From the NCBI GenBank assembly GCA_937890595.1, contig CALADM010000038.1, positions 1 through 42,234 on the forward strand: DNA of 42,234 nt, in the 5' to 3' direction. A model generated the notes under the pieces. It worked only from the letters and a program-made list of their open reading frames with translations. It was not told the origin of the DNA and ran no database searches. This document shows positions 18,604-27,138 of the stretch, one piece after another. Numbering within the stretch: the first letter of the stretch is position 1; every line of letters begins with the position of its first letter. Both the position numbers and the translations under genes were made by a program. The DNA comes from CAJMNU01 sp905214855 (lineage in GTDB: Bacteria; Bacillota; Clostridia; Lachnospirales; Lachnospiraceae).

Positions 18604-20328
18604 TTATTGTTCAAGTGAAAAGCATAGGGTTACATGAAAACTCTGTGAAGGTTTTTTTACATCAAAATGGATCAGATAAACGGTTTCAGAAGAACCTTGG
18701 TGTCCAACATAATGTTTTGGAGTGACAGATACACAGAGGATCTGTGGATCAAAACGGATGGAGAGTGTATTAATTTTTACACAATCTTTCTGGATCACAG
18801 GTTCTATTTTAGTGACTAGGCATTCTGTAACCTGTTGTGCATCTGATTCAAATTGGTAAGAATCCGTCATTTGAATGGTCTGTTCTCCAAATTGGAAAGT
18901 ACGTACCAAGGATGTAAGTTCAGAAATCGGGTATGCGTGTTCCAAAGAGAGAGACAGTTCTTTTTCAGATTCTTTTAAAATAGTTCCATAGTATTCTTTT
19001 CCTGCTTTTTGCCCTATGCCATTGATGATAGGCACACTATGTCCAAAAGATGAGTTTGTGATGTGATCATAGCGTGTTTCTTCTTGAAAATAGGAAGCAG
19101 TATATTCTCCAGCACCTAAATCATACAAAAGGAAATGATTTTTGTGAGAAAGGGAAAAATGACCAATATCGTTGTGATTGTGAGGTTCATCGTTGTTTCC
19201 TGCTTTGGTCATGAATGCATATTCTTTGGTATTGCGGATATACCATGCAGCATCTTTAAAGTAGCAGCTTTTTTTGTTGAGTGTGCATTGAGGAAGAGAG
19301 GGATCTGTCCAGAGAAAATAGCGGATAAATCCACCCCATCTATGACAATGGTCATCTCCAAAGCGGTAACTCATAGACTGATCAGGAATCTCAATTCCAT
19401 CAAAGTGACGATATAGATAATGCGTAATATACAGATCCTGCTGAAAATATTCATTGTTTGCATCGGAGATAGGAAGGCTTAATGTATCATCCAGAATACA
19501 GTTTTGCTGGAATTTTGCAATGTTTTGTACTTTGACAGAAGCAAGTAGATCTTCTTTGTTATTGGTGTATTGGCGAAGTGTTTCTGCAAACTGTAAAAAA
19601 TAGCCAAAGCCATACTGCCAATAGGTATATCCTTCCAGACAGGCTCCATCATCGGAAAAGCCAGACAGGAAATGTTCCATACAGAGGAGAAGGCGTGGTT
19701 TTGCCTGTTCCCATTCTGCATCTGTTGCCATATACAAAAAAGCATTGCCAACACTTCCGGCACAGACCGCAGCCCAGTTATTGGTCATTTGTTCCCAGCG
19801 TGCAGTACCATCTTCCAAAGAAAGAAATGCATCGATAACACGTTCCTGAATCTCTTGTTTCATACGGCGTGTTAGAAGACTTGGGAGACTGTCATGGAGA
19901 AGAAAATACAATTCGCTCAGGGTATATCCTGTCTCACTGGCAAACAGGTCCAGCATCGTGTGCTGTTCTTTTAAAGAAAGGGTTTCGCTGGCATGAGCGG
20001 GAAGAGACCATGTAAATTCATCCAGAATTGCCCAGATGATATCATTTAAAGGGCGCAGATAGGTTTCGCTGCGCTCTAAAAGATACATAAAAGCGTAGAT
20101 GTTTAGGCGTTTACGGCGTTCAAAATAAGCAAATTCATATTGGAGACGGTTGCCGGTTTCAAAGTAAAGATGATAATCGGAAAAGGAAACCGCTGGGATA
20201 GGCTCATGGAGCAGACGGTCAGCCTCACTGCGGATCGCATGGATCTGTTCTTTGTAGAATGGATGTGTGCTGATCTCTTTCCATTTGTTTTCATTAAATT
20301 CTTGAAGAATATGGCGTGATGTAATCAT
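18604..20328 (-). CDS. Heparinase II/III-family protein, cytosolic
   Basis: A 574-residue protein with an N-terminal alpha/alpha toroid (about 1-330) and a C-terminal beta-sandwich (about 340-574). It carries the family's NNWAAVCAGSVGNAFLYMA helix motif, SDDGACLEGYTYWQYG, and the active-site loop EPHNHNDIGHFSLSH. Polysaccharide lyases of this family break uronic-acid-containing chains by elimination. There is no signal peptide or anchor, so it should work on imported oligosaccharides; no importer or sulfatase gene is nearby. The ribosome site AAGGGGGA precedes the ATG. Exact substrate unknown. Confidence 0.85.
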   Translation of the reverse strand: MITSRHILQEFNENKWKEISTHPFYKEQIHAIRSEADRLLHEPIPAVSFSDYHLYFETGNRLQYEFAYFERRKRLNIYAFMYLLERSETYLRPLNDIIWAILDEFTWSLPAHASETLSLKEQHTMLDLFASETGYTLSELYFLLHDSLPSLLTRRMKQEIQERVIDAFLSLEDGTARWEQMTNNWAAVCAGSVGNAFLYMATDAEWEQAKPRLLLCMEHFLSGFSDDGACLEGYTYWQYGFGYFLQFAETLRQYTNNKEDLLASVKVQNIAKFQQNCILDDTLSLPISDANNEYFQQDLYITHYLYRHFDGIEIPDQSMSYRFGDDHCHRWGGFIRYFLWTDPSLPQCTLNKKSCYFKDAAWYIRNTKEYAFMTKAGNNDEPHNHNDIGHFSLSHKNHFLLYDLGAGEYTASYFQEETRYDHITNSSFGHSVPIINGIGQKAGKEYYGTILKESEKELSLSLEHAYPISELTSLVRTFQFGEQTIQMTDSYQFESDAQQVTECLVTKIEPVIQKDCVKINTLSIRFDPQILCVSVTPKHYVGHQGSSETVYLIHFDVKKPSQSFHVTLCFSLEQ

Positions 20329-20474
20329 GTAGAATCCCCCTTATAATCCATAGTAGTAGTTTGAAAGAGTACCTGATCAGGAAAGATTGATTTATCAGGT
20401 ATGATCTTACGATTTTGAGTATAGCATGTACAGAGTAAAAAGTCATTAAGAGGAGAGAAAATTAGGCAAAAGGC

Positions 20475-20502
20475 TAGACAATCCGAGCAATTATGGTACA
20501 AT
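20475..20502 (+). promoter_or_regulatory. Promoter of NSS-2
   Basis: TAGACA (20475-20480), a 16-base spacer and TACAAT (20497-20502). The leader to 20617 includes ACACTG...CAGTGT (about 20528-20568), an inverted pair that could fold or bind a protein. Confidence 0.5.
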
Positions 20503-20617
20503 AAAAGTCAGCGCTTTACAAGGATGACACTGCACAGTTATATGGTCATAAAAGGATCGTGTAACAGTGTAGTTTCTTCTTGAAAAAACGTAAATACAGA
20601 GTAAGAGGATGAGAGAG

Positions 20618-21994
20618 ATGGAGAGAGAAAAGTTTTCATCAAGACTGGGGTTTCTGCTGATCAGTGCAGGATGTGCTATCGGTCTTGGCAACGTGTGGCG
20701 TTTCCCTTATATTACGGGAAAGTATGGTGGAGCAGCCTTTGTGTTGGTCTATTTGTTCTTTTTGATCATTTTAGGTCTTCCGATCATGGCAGCGGAGTTT
20801 TCTGTTGGTCGTGCCAGCCAGAAAAGTATTGCAAAATCATTTGATGTTCTTGAGCCAAAAGGAAGCAAATGGCATATCTACCGTTATTTTGGCATTGCAG
20901 GAAATTATCTTTTGATGATGTTCTACACTATGGTCGGTGGATGGCTGATCCAGTATTTCCTTAAAATGGCAAAGGGAGAATTTGCTGGAATGAACACAGA
21001 GCAAGTATCTGCTGTGTTTGCAGAAATGACTTCTAATACAGGAGCAATGACCATATTTATGATCATTACTGTAATAATCGGTTTTTTGGTATGTTCTTTT
21101 GGTTTGAATAATGGAGTGGAGAAGATCAACAAATTGTTGATGGTAACACTGCTTCTTTTAATGATCGTTTTGGCAGTGCGTTCTGTTACACTTCCGGGTG
21201 CTGTAGAAGGACTGAAATTTTATCTGATCCCAGATTTTAAGAAAATGAAGGAAAATGGGATTGGAGAGGCTGTATTTGCGGCGATGGGGCAGGCTTTCTT
21301 TACATTGAGTATAGGAATCGGTGCGCTTGCAATTTTTGGAAGTTATATTGACAAGGAAAGAAGTCTTGGAGGCGAAGCTGTCAGTGTTATGGTGTTGGAT
21401 ACAGCTGTTGCGATCATTGCAGGTTTGATCATTTTTCCATCCTGTTTTGCGTTTGGTATCAATCCGGGAGAAGGTGCAGGTCTGGTATTCCTTACACTGC
21501 CAAATGTATTTAACGCTATGCCTGGTGGAAGAGTTTGGGGAAGTTTGTTCTTCATCTGTATGGCTTTTGCAGCAATGACAACGATCATCGCAGTGTTTCA
21601 GAATATCATCGCCTATGCACAGGAGAGTTGGGGATGGAGCACCCGTAAAGCAGTCTGGATCAACTGCATTGCGATCATTGTATTGTCTATGCCTTGTATC
21701 TTAGGCTTTACAAATTGGAGTCACATTACGATCCTAGGTAAGAGCATCATGGATTTCGAAGATTTTCTGGTAAGTAATAATCTATTACCACTGGGATCTT
21801 TGGTATATCTGCTGTTCTGTGTCGGAAAACATGGATGGGGATTTGATAACTTTATACGTGAGGTAAACTGTGGAAAAGGTCTGAAGATGTCAGCAAAGAT
21901 CAGACCATATCTTCGTTATGGACTTCCGTTGATCGTACTTATTATTTTTGCTCAGGGGTATTGGAATCTTTTCCAGTCTCTGGCAGCAAAATAA
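20618..21994 (+). CDS. Sodium:neurotransmitter symporter family transporter NSS-2
   Basis: The start at 20618 is chosen over an ATG at 20609 because AAGAGG lies 9 bases before it. The 458-residue carrier has SAGCAIGLGNVWRFPY in helix 1 with the conserved gate Arg, and GQAFFTLSIGIGALAIFGSY in helix 6, close to LeuT. About 11 helices are expected. It is the most canonical of the three NSS proteins here. It is monocistronic with its own promoter and is divergent from the heparinase-like gene. Its substrate is probably an amino acid, but not deducible. Confidence 0.92.
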   Translation: MEREKFSSRLGFLLISAGCAIGLGNVWRFPYITGKYGGAAFVLVYLFFLIILGLPIMAAEFSVGRASQKSIAKSFDVLEPKGSKWHIYRYFGIAGNYLLMMFYTMVGGWLIQYFLKMAKGEFAGMNTEQVSAVFAEMTSNTGAMTIFMIITVIIGFLVCSFGLNNGVEKINKLLMVTLLLLMIVLAVRSVTLPGAVEGLKFYLIPDFKKMKENGIGEAVFAAMGQAFFTLSIGIGALAIFGSYIDKERSLGGEAVSVMVLDTAVAIIAGLIIFPSCFAFGINPGEGAGLVFLTLPNVFNAMPGGRVWGSLFFICMAFAAMTTIIAVFQNIIAYAQESWGWSTRKAVWINCIAIIVLSMPCILGFTNWSHITILGKSIMDFEDFLVSNNLLPLGSLVYLLFCVGKHGWGFDNFIREVNCGKGLKMSAKIRPYLRYGLPLIVLIIFAQGYWNLFQSLAAK

Positions 21995-22048
21995 AGCGTA
22001 AAAAATAGCTGGATTGTTGCGCTCCTCGCAATAAAAACAGGGCAGTTG

Positions 22049-22077
22049 TTGACAAATGGAAAAATTTGACGTATAAT
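22049..22077 (+). promoter_or_regulatory. Perfect consensus sigma-A promoter
   Basis: TTGACA (22049-22054), 17 bases, TATAAT (22072-22077): six of six in both boxes with ideal spacing. TCCTG...CAGGA follows at about 22078-22096, a small inverted repeat at the start of the transcript. It drives the DUF6465-like gene. Confidence 0.85.
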
Positions 22078-22153
22078 TCCTGTCAGCTAATCAGGACGAC
22101 ATAATTTTAAGGAATGTATATAATAGGTAGTAATGAACCGAGAGGAGACCATT

Positions 22154-22567
22154 ATGGCAAGAAAAAAAACAACACCTGCTGCAACAGTAAAGGCAGAAGG
22201 AAAAGCAACAACAGAGACAAAAACTGTTGAGACAAAGGCAGCTGAAGTAAAGGCAACAGAGACAAAAGCAGCTGAGGCAAAAGCAACAGAGACAAAAGCT
22301 GTTGAAACAAAGAAAGCAGAGACAAAGCCGGCTGCAAAGACAACAAGAGCAACAAAGAAAGAAGCTGTTGTTAATGTATATTTACAGTATGCTGGAAAGG
22401 AAATTCTGGCAGAAGATATTGTCAGCAAAGCAAAGGCAGCATTTGTAGAAGCTGGAAATAAAGAAGCAGATATCCGCACAATTGATGTATATGTGAAGCC
22501 AGAAGAAAATGCAGCATATTTTGCAGTAAACGGAATTGGTTCTGACGATTATAAGGTAGAGCTGTAA
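22154..22567 (+). CDS. DUF6465-like Lys/Ala/Thr-rich protein
   Basis: The start at 22154 is chosen because GAGGAG lies 6 bases before it. The 137-residue protein has a low-complexity first half of short Thr-Glu-Thr-Lys-Ala units (about 12-70), like histone-tail or cell-wall-binding repeats. A conserved C-terminal domain of about 65 residues follows: VVNVYLQYAGKEILAEDIV, IRTIDVYVKPEENAAYFAVN, ending DDYKVEL. The C-terminal part matches a domain of unknown function common in Lachnospiraceae (recalled as DUF6465). There is no signal peptide, so a DNA-binding or intracellular role is as likely as any. The perfect consensus promoter predicts high expression. Confidence 0.7.
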   Translation: MARKKTTPAATVKAEGKATTETKTVETKAAEVKATETKAAEAKATETKAVETKKAETKPAAKTTRATKKEAVVNVYLQYAGKEILAEDIVSKAKAAFVEAGNKEADIRTIDVYVKPEENAAYFAVNGIGSDDYKVEL

Positions 22568-22583
22568 TCGAGTTGATGTATTG

Positions 22584-22647
22584 CAAGTATGTAAGGCAAG
22601 AATAGTCCTTACATACTTGTTCGGAGAAACGAAAAATGGTTTCTCCG
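22584..22647. repeat. Two perfect tandem hairpins after the DUF6465-like gene
   Basis: CAAGTATGTAAGG (22584-22596) pairs perfectly with CCTTACATACTTG (22607-22619). Two bases later CGGAGAAAC (22622-22630) pairs perfectly with GTTTCTCCG (22639-22647). There is no T-run after either, so they are not a standard terminator. Confidence 0.7.
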
Positions 22648-22661
22648 GACATAAAAACAGC

Positions 22662-22689
22662 TTGCAAAATAAAAATAATGTGATATACT
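22662..22689 (+). promoter_or_regulatory. Promoter of tRNA-Gly
   Basis: TTGCAA (22662-22667), 16 bases, TATACT (22684-22689), about 66 bases before the tRNA. Confidence 0.5.
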
Positions 22690-22755
22690 GAATAATGTGG
22701 CATCAGAAGGTATATAGTAGAAATCAGATAAGCCAGATGATGTTATATGTATACT

Positions 22756-22826
<71 letters not shown>

Positions 22827-22836
22827 TTGAAGGTAA

Positions 22837-22866
22837 GTCATAGACAGAGATGTCTGTGGCTTTTTT
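22837..22866 (+). terminator. Terminator of tRNA-Gly
   Basis: GTCATAGACA (22837-22846) pairs with TGTCTGTGGC (22851-22860) across a GAGA tetraloop with two G-T pairs, followed by six Ts. Confidence 0.85.
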
Positions 22867-23024
22867 GTGTTTTTAGAGTTCTGTTTTTTGTGCTGAAAAT
22901 ACTATAGAAGTGGTGAAAATGTAGATTTGAAAAGAAAATATGCCGTTGCATTTCAATAGTCGCTTTGATAAAATGAAGACGATATTTTGTATATTTTATC
23001 CAATGATAAGGTGGAGGAATTTTT

Positions 23025-25004
23025 ATGGAACTGAGAATGACGGGAAAGAAAAAAGCGAAAATTGCAGATGGTATGATCGGGTTATTCTTTGAAGACATCA
23101 ATTATGCAGCAGATGGCGGTTTATATGCAGAGATGATCGAAAACCGTTCTTTTGAATTTGTAGACTGCTATGGAAAAAAGGGTGACTATTATACCGTATT
23201 TGATGGTGGGTATGGATGGACATCATGGCCAAATGAAGAAAATGTAACTCTTCAGGTTGTCTCAGGAAGTCCTCTGACAGTGGAAAATTCCCATTATTTG
23301 CGTGTACATACGACCAAGCCAAGATGCGGGTTTGCAAATAAAGCATACGATGGGCTTTATATTGAACAGGGAAAAGAGTATAAGATCGTATTTTATGCAA
23401 GATCAGTAGAGTATACAGGCGCATTTCAGATCTTAGCTGAAAAAGATGGAGAAATAGGAGCGAAAGTCCAAATAGATTCTGTACCATCCAAAGAAGATGG
23501 CAATTTCTGGAATCGCTATGAAGCGACTTTGATGGCTGAAAAAACGATGCGTCATGCAAGATTTGTATTACAGATGCAGGAATGTGGTATTGTGGAGTTT
23601 GATTTTATTTCTATGATGCCAGCAGATGCGGTAGAAGGTATTTTTAGAAAAGATCTGTTTCAAAAACTTGCTGATCTAAAACCGGGATTTTTACGTTTCC
23701 CCGGAGGATGTATCATTGAAGGAAATACATGGGAAAACCATTATCAGTATAAAGATACTTTAAAAAGACCAGAAGAGAGAAGAAGCAACTGGAATCGATG
23801 GGCAGTTCACAATACCAAAAAAGAAGAGGGATATCACAATGAATATTCCCATTACAACCAGACATATGGATTGGGATTTTATGAATATTTTTTGTTATGC
23901 GAGAAGATAGGGGCAAAACCTCTTCCTGTTTTGAATGTGGGACTTGCATGTCAGTACCAGTCTTACGAGATGATCGATCCTGAGACAGAGAAATTTCAGG
24001 AACTTCTTCAGGATGCATTGGATCTGATTGAATTTGCGAATGGAAAAGAAGACACACCATGGGGAAGTGTGCGTGCAAAAATGGGACATCCGAAACCATT
24101 TGGTCTGACAATGTTAGGAATTGGAAATGAGCAGTGGGAGACAGAAAAAGCACATTTCTTTGATCGTTATTGTGCATTTGAGAAAGCAATCCATGAAGTA
24201 TATCCTCAGATCCTTCTGATCGGTTCTGCCGGACCAGATGTGACAAGTGATAAATATGAAAGAGCTTGGGATTTCTATCATCAGAGACAGGATGAAGAAA
24301 ATTTCGTCTATGCAGTAGATGAACATTATTATGTAAAGCCAGAATGGCTGTTTGAAAAAAATGATTTTTATGATACTTATTCAAGAAAGATTAAGGTATT
24401 TTCTGGGGAATATGCAGCACATCCATTCAGTGGCATGAACCGTCCGGATGCCAATACATTGGAAGGCGCTCTTTCTGAGGCTGCTTTTCTGACTGGGGTG
24501 GAGAGAAATGCAGATGTTGTAGTTCTTGCATCTTATGCTCCGCTTTTTGCAAGAGTGGGATATGCACAATGGTCTCCAGATATGATCTGGTTTGATGATG
24601 TGACTTCTTATGGCACACCAAGTTATTATGTTCAGCAAATGTACGCACAGAACTGTGGTACAATAACCATAGACATGGAAGGACAGGAAAAGGAATGGAT
24701 TGCATCCGGTGTATATATCAATCTCAGTTTGCTTGAAGGAGAAGAGGGAACTGAGGTGATCGTGAAGGCAGTCAATCGTAATAAAGAGTCGGTGAGAGTA
24801 CCACTTTTGTGGGGAGAGAAGAGAAAAGCAGCAGGACAATGCCGTCTCACTGTGCTTTCTGGGACAGAGAAAGACAGTTTTAACAGCATAGATGCACCAG
24901 ATACGATTCTTCCAAGACATATGGAGCAGGAAGATACAGATGGTTTGACCTTGGAGGGATACAGTTTTACTGTAGCAAGAATTCCAGTAGAAGAGGAAAG
25001 ATAA
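23025..25004 (+). CDS. Alpha-L-arabinofuranosidase, GH51, intracellular
   Basis: A 659-residue glycoside hydrolase of the GH51 type. The beta-rich carbohydrate-binding-like first part (about 1-210) is followed by a TIM barrel. The catalytic acid/base is E369 in GIGNEQWE and the nucleophile E462 in FSGEYAAH. LRFPGGCIIEGNTWENHYQY is the family signature for the +1 arabinose subsite. There is no signal peptide, so it acts on arabino-oligosaccharides after uptake. The ribosome site is GGAGGA. No arabinose importer, araA or araB is nearby. It has no operon partners; a short gap then the topoisomerase promoter follows. Confidence 0.93.
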   Translation: MELRMTGKKKAKIADGMIGLFFEDINYAADGGLYAEMIENRSFEFVDCYGKKGDYYTVFDGGYGWTSWPNEENVTLQVVSGSPLTVENSHYLRVHTTKPRCGFANKAYDGLYIEQGKEYKIVFYARSVEYTGAFQILAEKDGEIGAKVQIDSVPSKEDGNFWNRYEATLMAEKTMRHARFVLQMQECGIVEFDFISMMPADAVEGIFRKDLFQKLADLKPGFLRFPGGCIIEGNTWENHYQYKDTLKRPEERRSNWNRWAVHNTKKEEGYHNEYSHYNQTYGLGFYEYFLLCEKIGAKPLPVLNVGLACQYQSYEMIDPETEKFQELLQDALDLIEFANGKEDTPWGSVRAKMGHPKPFGLTMLGIGNEQWETEKAHFFDRYCAFEKAIHEVYPQILLIGSAGPDVTSDKYERAWDFYHQRQDEENFVYAVDEHYYVKPEWLFEKNDFYDTYSRKIKVFSGEYAAHPFSGMNRPDANTLEGALSEAAFLTGVERNADVVVLASYAPLFARVGYAQWSPDMIWFDDVTSYGTPSYYVQQMYAQNCGTITIDMEGQEKEWIASGVYINLSLLEGEEGTEVIVKAVNRNKESVRVPLLWGEKRKAAGQCRLTVLSGTEKDSFNSIDAPDTILPRHMEQEDTDGLTLEGYSFTVARIPVEEER

Positions 25005-25038
25005 AACAGAGCAAAATCTTTTCTTTCGAACATATGTC

Positions 25039-25068
25039 TTGCCAAAGAGGTTCTTTTATGTGTATAAT
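25039..25068 (+). promoter_or_regulatory. Promoter of the parE-parC operon
   Basis: TTGCCA (25039-25044), 18 bases, and a perfect TATAAT (25063-25068). Confidence 0.6.
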
Positions 25069-25136
25069 CTAGGATACCAGAGTCAAATTATTGTTTGATC
25101 TGAAAACTAAGGTATTAGAGAATAGGCTGACAAAGG

Positions 25137-25164
25137 GGGAGGGTGTGAAAGGTCACACACTCCC
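25137..25164 (+). promoter_or_regulatory. Leader hairpin before parE
   Basis: GGGAGGGTGTGA (25137-25148) pairs with TCACACACTCCC (25153-25164), 11 of 12 pairs, around an AAGG loop, 46 bases before the chosen start. A run of A follows, not T. It could hold back translation or read-through. Confidence 0.5.
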
Positions 25165-25210
25165 TAAAAAAGCCAAAAAGAAAAAAGTGGAAGAGGGTTT
25201 AAAAGAAAAG

Positions 25211-27130
25211 ATGAGCAATGTACAGTATAATGCGGATAGTATTACCGTACTGGAAGGGTTGGAGGCAGTCAGAAAACGTCCTGGTATGTATATCGGGAGC
25301 GTGGGAACCAAAGGCCTGAACCATCTGATATATGAGATTGTAGATAATGCGGTGGATGAACACCTGGCAGGTTTTTGTACAAAGATTTCTGTGACATTGA
25401 ATTCGGATGGGTCATGCAGTGTAAGAGACAATGGACGAGGCATTCCTGTAGAGATGCATAAAAAAGGTGTATCTGCAGAACGTGTGGTACTTTCTACACT
25501 TCATGCGGGAGGAAAGTTTGATAACAATGCATATAAGACCAGCGGAGGTCTTCACGGAGTTGGATCTTCTGTAGTAAATGCACTGTCTGAATGGATGCAG
25601 GTAAAAGTGTATACAGGAGGAAAGATTTATTATGATGCTTATCAGAGAGGTATTCCAACCATAGAATTAGAACAGGGTCTTTTGCCAGTGATCGGAAAGA
25701 CGAAAGAGAGTGGAACGGAAATTTCTTTCTTGCCTGATGGAGAGATTTTTGAAAAGACTCACTTTAAGGCAGAATGGCTGAGAAGCAGGCTGCATGAGAC
25801 AGCATATCTGAATCCGGGCTTGACCATTGTATATAAAAATGAAATGTCTGGTGAAGAGGAAGAGCATGTTTTTCATGAACCAGATGGTATCATTGCATAT
25901 GTAAAGGAATTAAATGCAGGAAAAGAAGCAGTACATGAACCGATTTATTACAAGGGAAGTCAGGATGGCATGGAAGTGGAGGCAGCAATCCAGTTTGTGG
26001 ATGCCTTTGAGGAAAATATTCTTGGATTTTGTAACAATATCTTTACACAGGAAGGCGGCACTCATCTGGCTGGGTTTAAAACCCGATTTACAACAATGAT
26101 CAACTCCTATGCCAGAGAGCTGGGAATCTTGAAGGAAAAAGATGCTAACTTTACAGGAGCAGATACCAGAAATGGTATGACAGCGATTGTGGCTGTAAAG
26201 CATCCAGATCCTATTTTTGAAGGGCAGACAAAGACGAAACTGGCAAGTGCAGATGCCTCTAAGACTGTGGCAGCGATCACAGGAGATGAGTTACAGCGCT
26301 TTTTTGACAGAAATCTGGAGACGTTAAAAAATGTGATCGCCTGTGCAGAAAAATCAGCAAAAATACGAAAGGCAGAGGAAAAAGCCAAGACAAATATGCT
26401 GACAAAGTCAAAGTTTTCTTTTGACAGTAACGGAAAACTGGCAAACTGTGAGAGCAGGGATGCTGAGAAATGTGAGATTTTTATTGTAGAGGGAGATTCT
26501 GCAGGCGGATCTGCTAAGACTGCACGAAATAGGATGTATCAGGCAATTCTTCCGATCCGAGGAAAAATTTTGAATGTGGAGAAAGCATCTATGGACAAAG
26601 TGCTGGCAAATGCAGAGATCAAAACGATGATCAATGCATTTGGCTGTGGTTTCTCTGAAGGATATGGCAATGATTTTGATATCAATAAACTGCGATATAA
26701 TAAAATTATCCTGATGACAGATGCAGATGTGGACGGAAGCCATATTGACACATTGCTTTTGACATTTTTGTATCGATTTATGCCAGAACTGATCTATAAT
26801 GGTCATGTTTATATTGCCATGCCGCCTTTGTATAAGGTAGTCCCTAAGCGTGGAGAAGAGCAATATCTGTTTGATGATAAGGAATTGGAACGATACCGCA
26901 AGACTCATAAAGGAGATTTTACTTTACAGCGTTATAAAGGTCTTGGAGAGATGGATCCAGAACAGCTCTGGGAGACAACGCTGGATCCAGAACGCCGTGT
27001 TTTAAAGCAGGTAGAAATTGAGGATGCAAGACTTGCTTCTGAGGTGACAGAAATGCTGATGGGAAGTGATGTTCTTCCAAGGCGGCAATTTATCTATGAA
27101 CATGCAAATGAAGCAGAGATTGACGCATAA
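25211..27130 (+). CDS. parE: DNA topoisomerase IV-like subunit B (ParE/GyrB family)
   Basis: The start at 25211 (MSNVQYNADSITVLEGLEAV) is chosen as the family's usual N-terminus; a TTG at 25091 would add a Lys-rich 40-residue tail and a hairpin inside the frame, and its ribosome site is no better. Domain order: GHKL ATPase with EIVDNAVDEHL, DNGRGIPV and GGLHGVGSSVVNAL, a transducer with K-loop QTKTKL, then TOPRIM with EGDSAGGSAK, PIRGKILNVEKA and DADVDGSHI. The next gene is its cleavage subunit, 8 bases later. Whether it is ParE or a second GyrB is decided by its partner, which lacks a GyrA box. Confidence 0.85.
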   Translation: MSNVQYNADSITVLEGLEAVRKRPGMYIGSVGTKGLNHLIYEIVDNAVDEHLAGFCTKISVTLNSDGSCSVRDNGRGIPVEMHKKGVSAERVVLSTLHAGGKFDNNAYKTSGGLHGVGSSVVNALSEWMQVKVYTGGKIYYDAYQRGIPTIELEQGLLPVIGKTKESGTEISFLPDGEIFEKTHFKAEWLRSRLHETAYLNPGLTIVYKNEMSGEEEEHVFHEPDGIIAYVKELNAGKEAVHEPIYYKGSQDGMEVEAAIQFVDAFEENILGFCNNIFTQEGGTHLAGFKTRFTTMINSYARELGILKEKDANFTGADTRNGMTAIVAVKHPDPIFEGQTKTKLASADASKTVAAITGDELQRFFDRNLETLKNVIACAEKSAKIRKAEEKAKTNMLTKSKFSFDSNGKLANCESRDAEKCEIFIVEGDSAGGSAKTARNRMYQAILPIRGKILNVEKASMDKVLANAEIKTMINAFGCGFSEGYGNDFDINKLRYNKIILMTDADVDGSHIDTLLLTFLYRFMPELIYNGHVYIAMPPLYKVVPKRGEEQYLFDDKELERYRKTHKGDFTLQRYKGLGEMDPEQLWETTLDPERRVLKQVEIEDARLASEVTEMLMGSDVLPRRQFIYEHANEAEIDA

Positions 27131-27138
27131 AGGAGAGA

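Noticed and set aside
22190..22340. Possible short tandem repeat or CRISPR-like array
   Set aside because: The repetition is coding (Thr-Glu-Thr-Lys-Ala units in a reading frame) with no spacers. No CRISPR array was found in the window.
22584..22647. Ordinary terminator of the DUF6465-like gene
   Set aside because: Neither hairpin is followed by a T-run.
23713..24384. A 223-residue open frame antisense to the GH51 gene
   Set aside because: It is long only because of the sense codon use; it has no ribosome site, no recognised motif, and lies wholly inside a clear enzyme gene.
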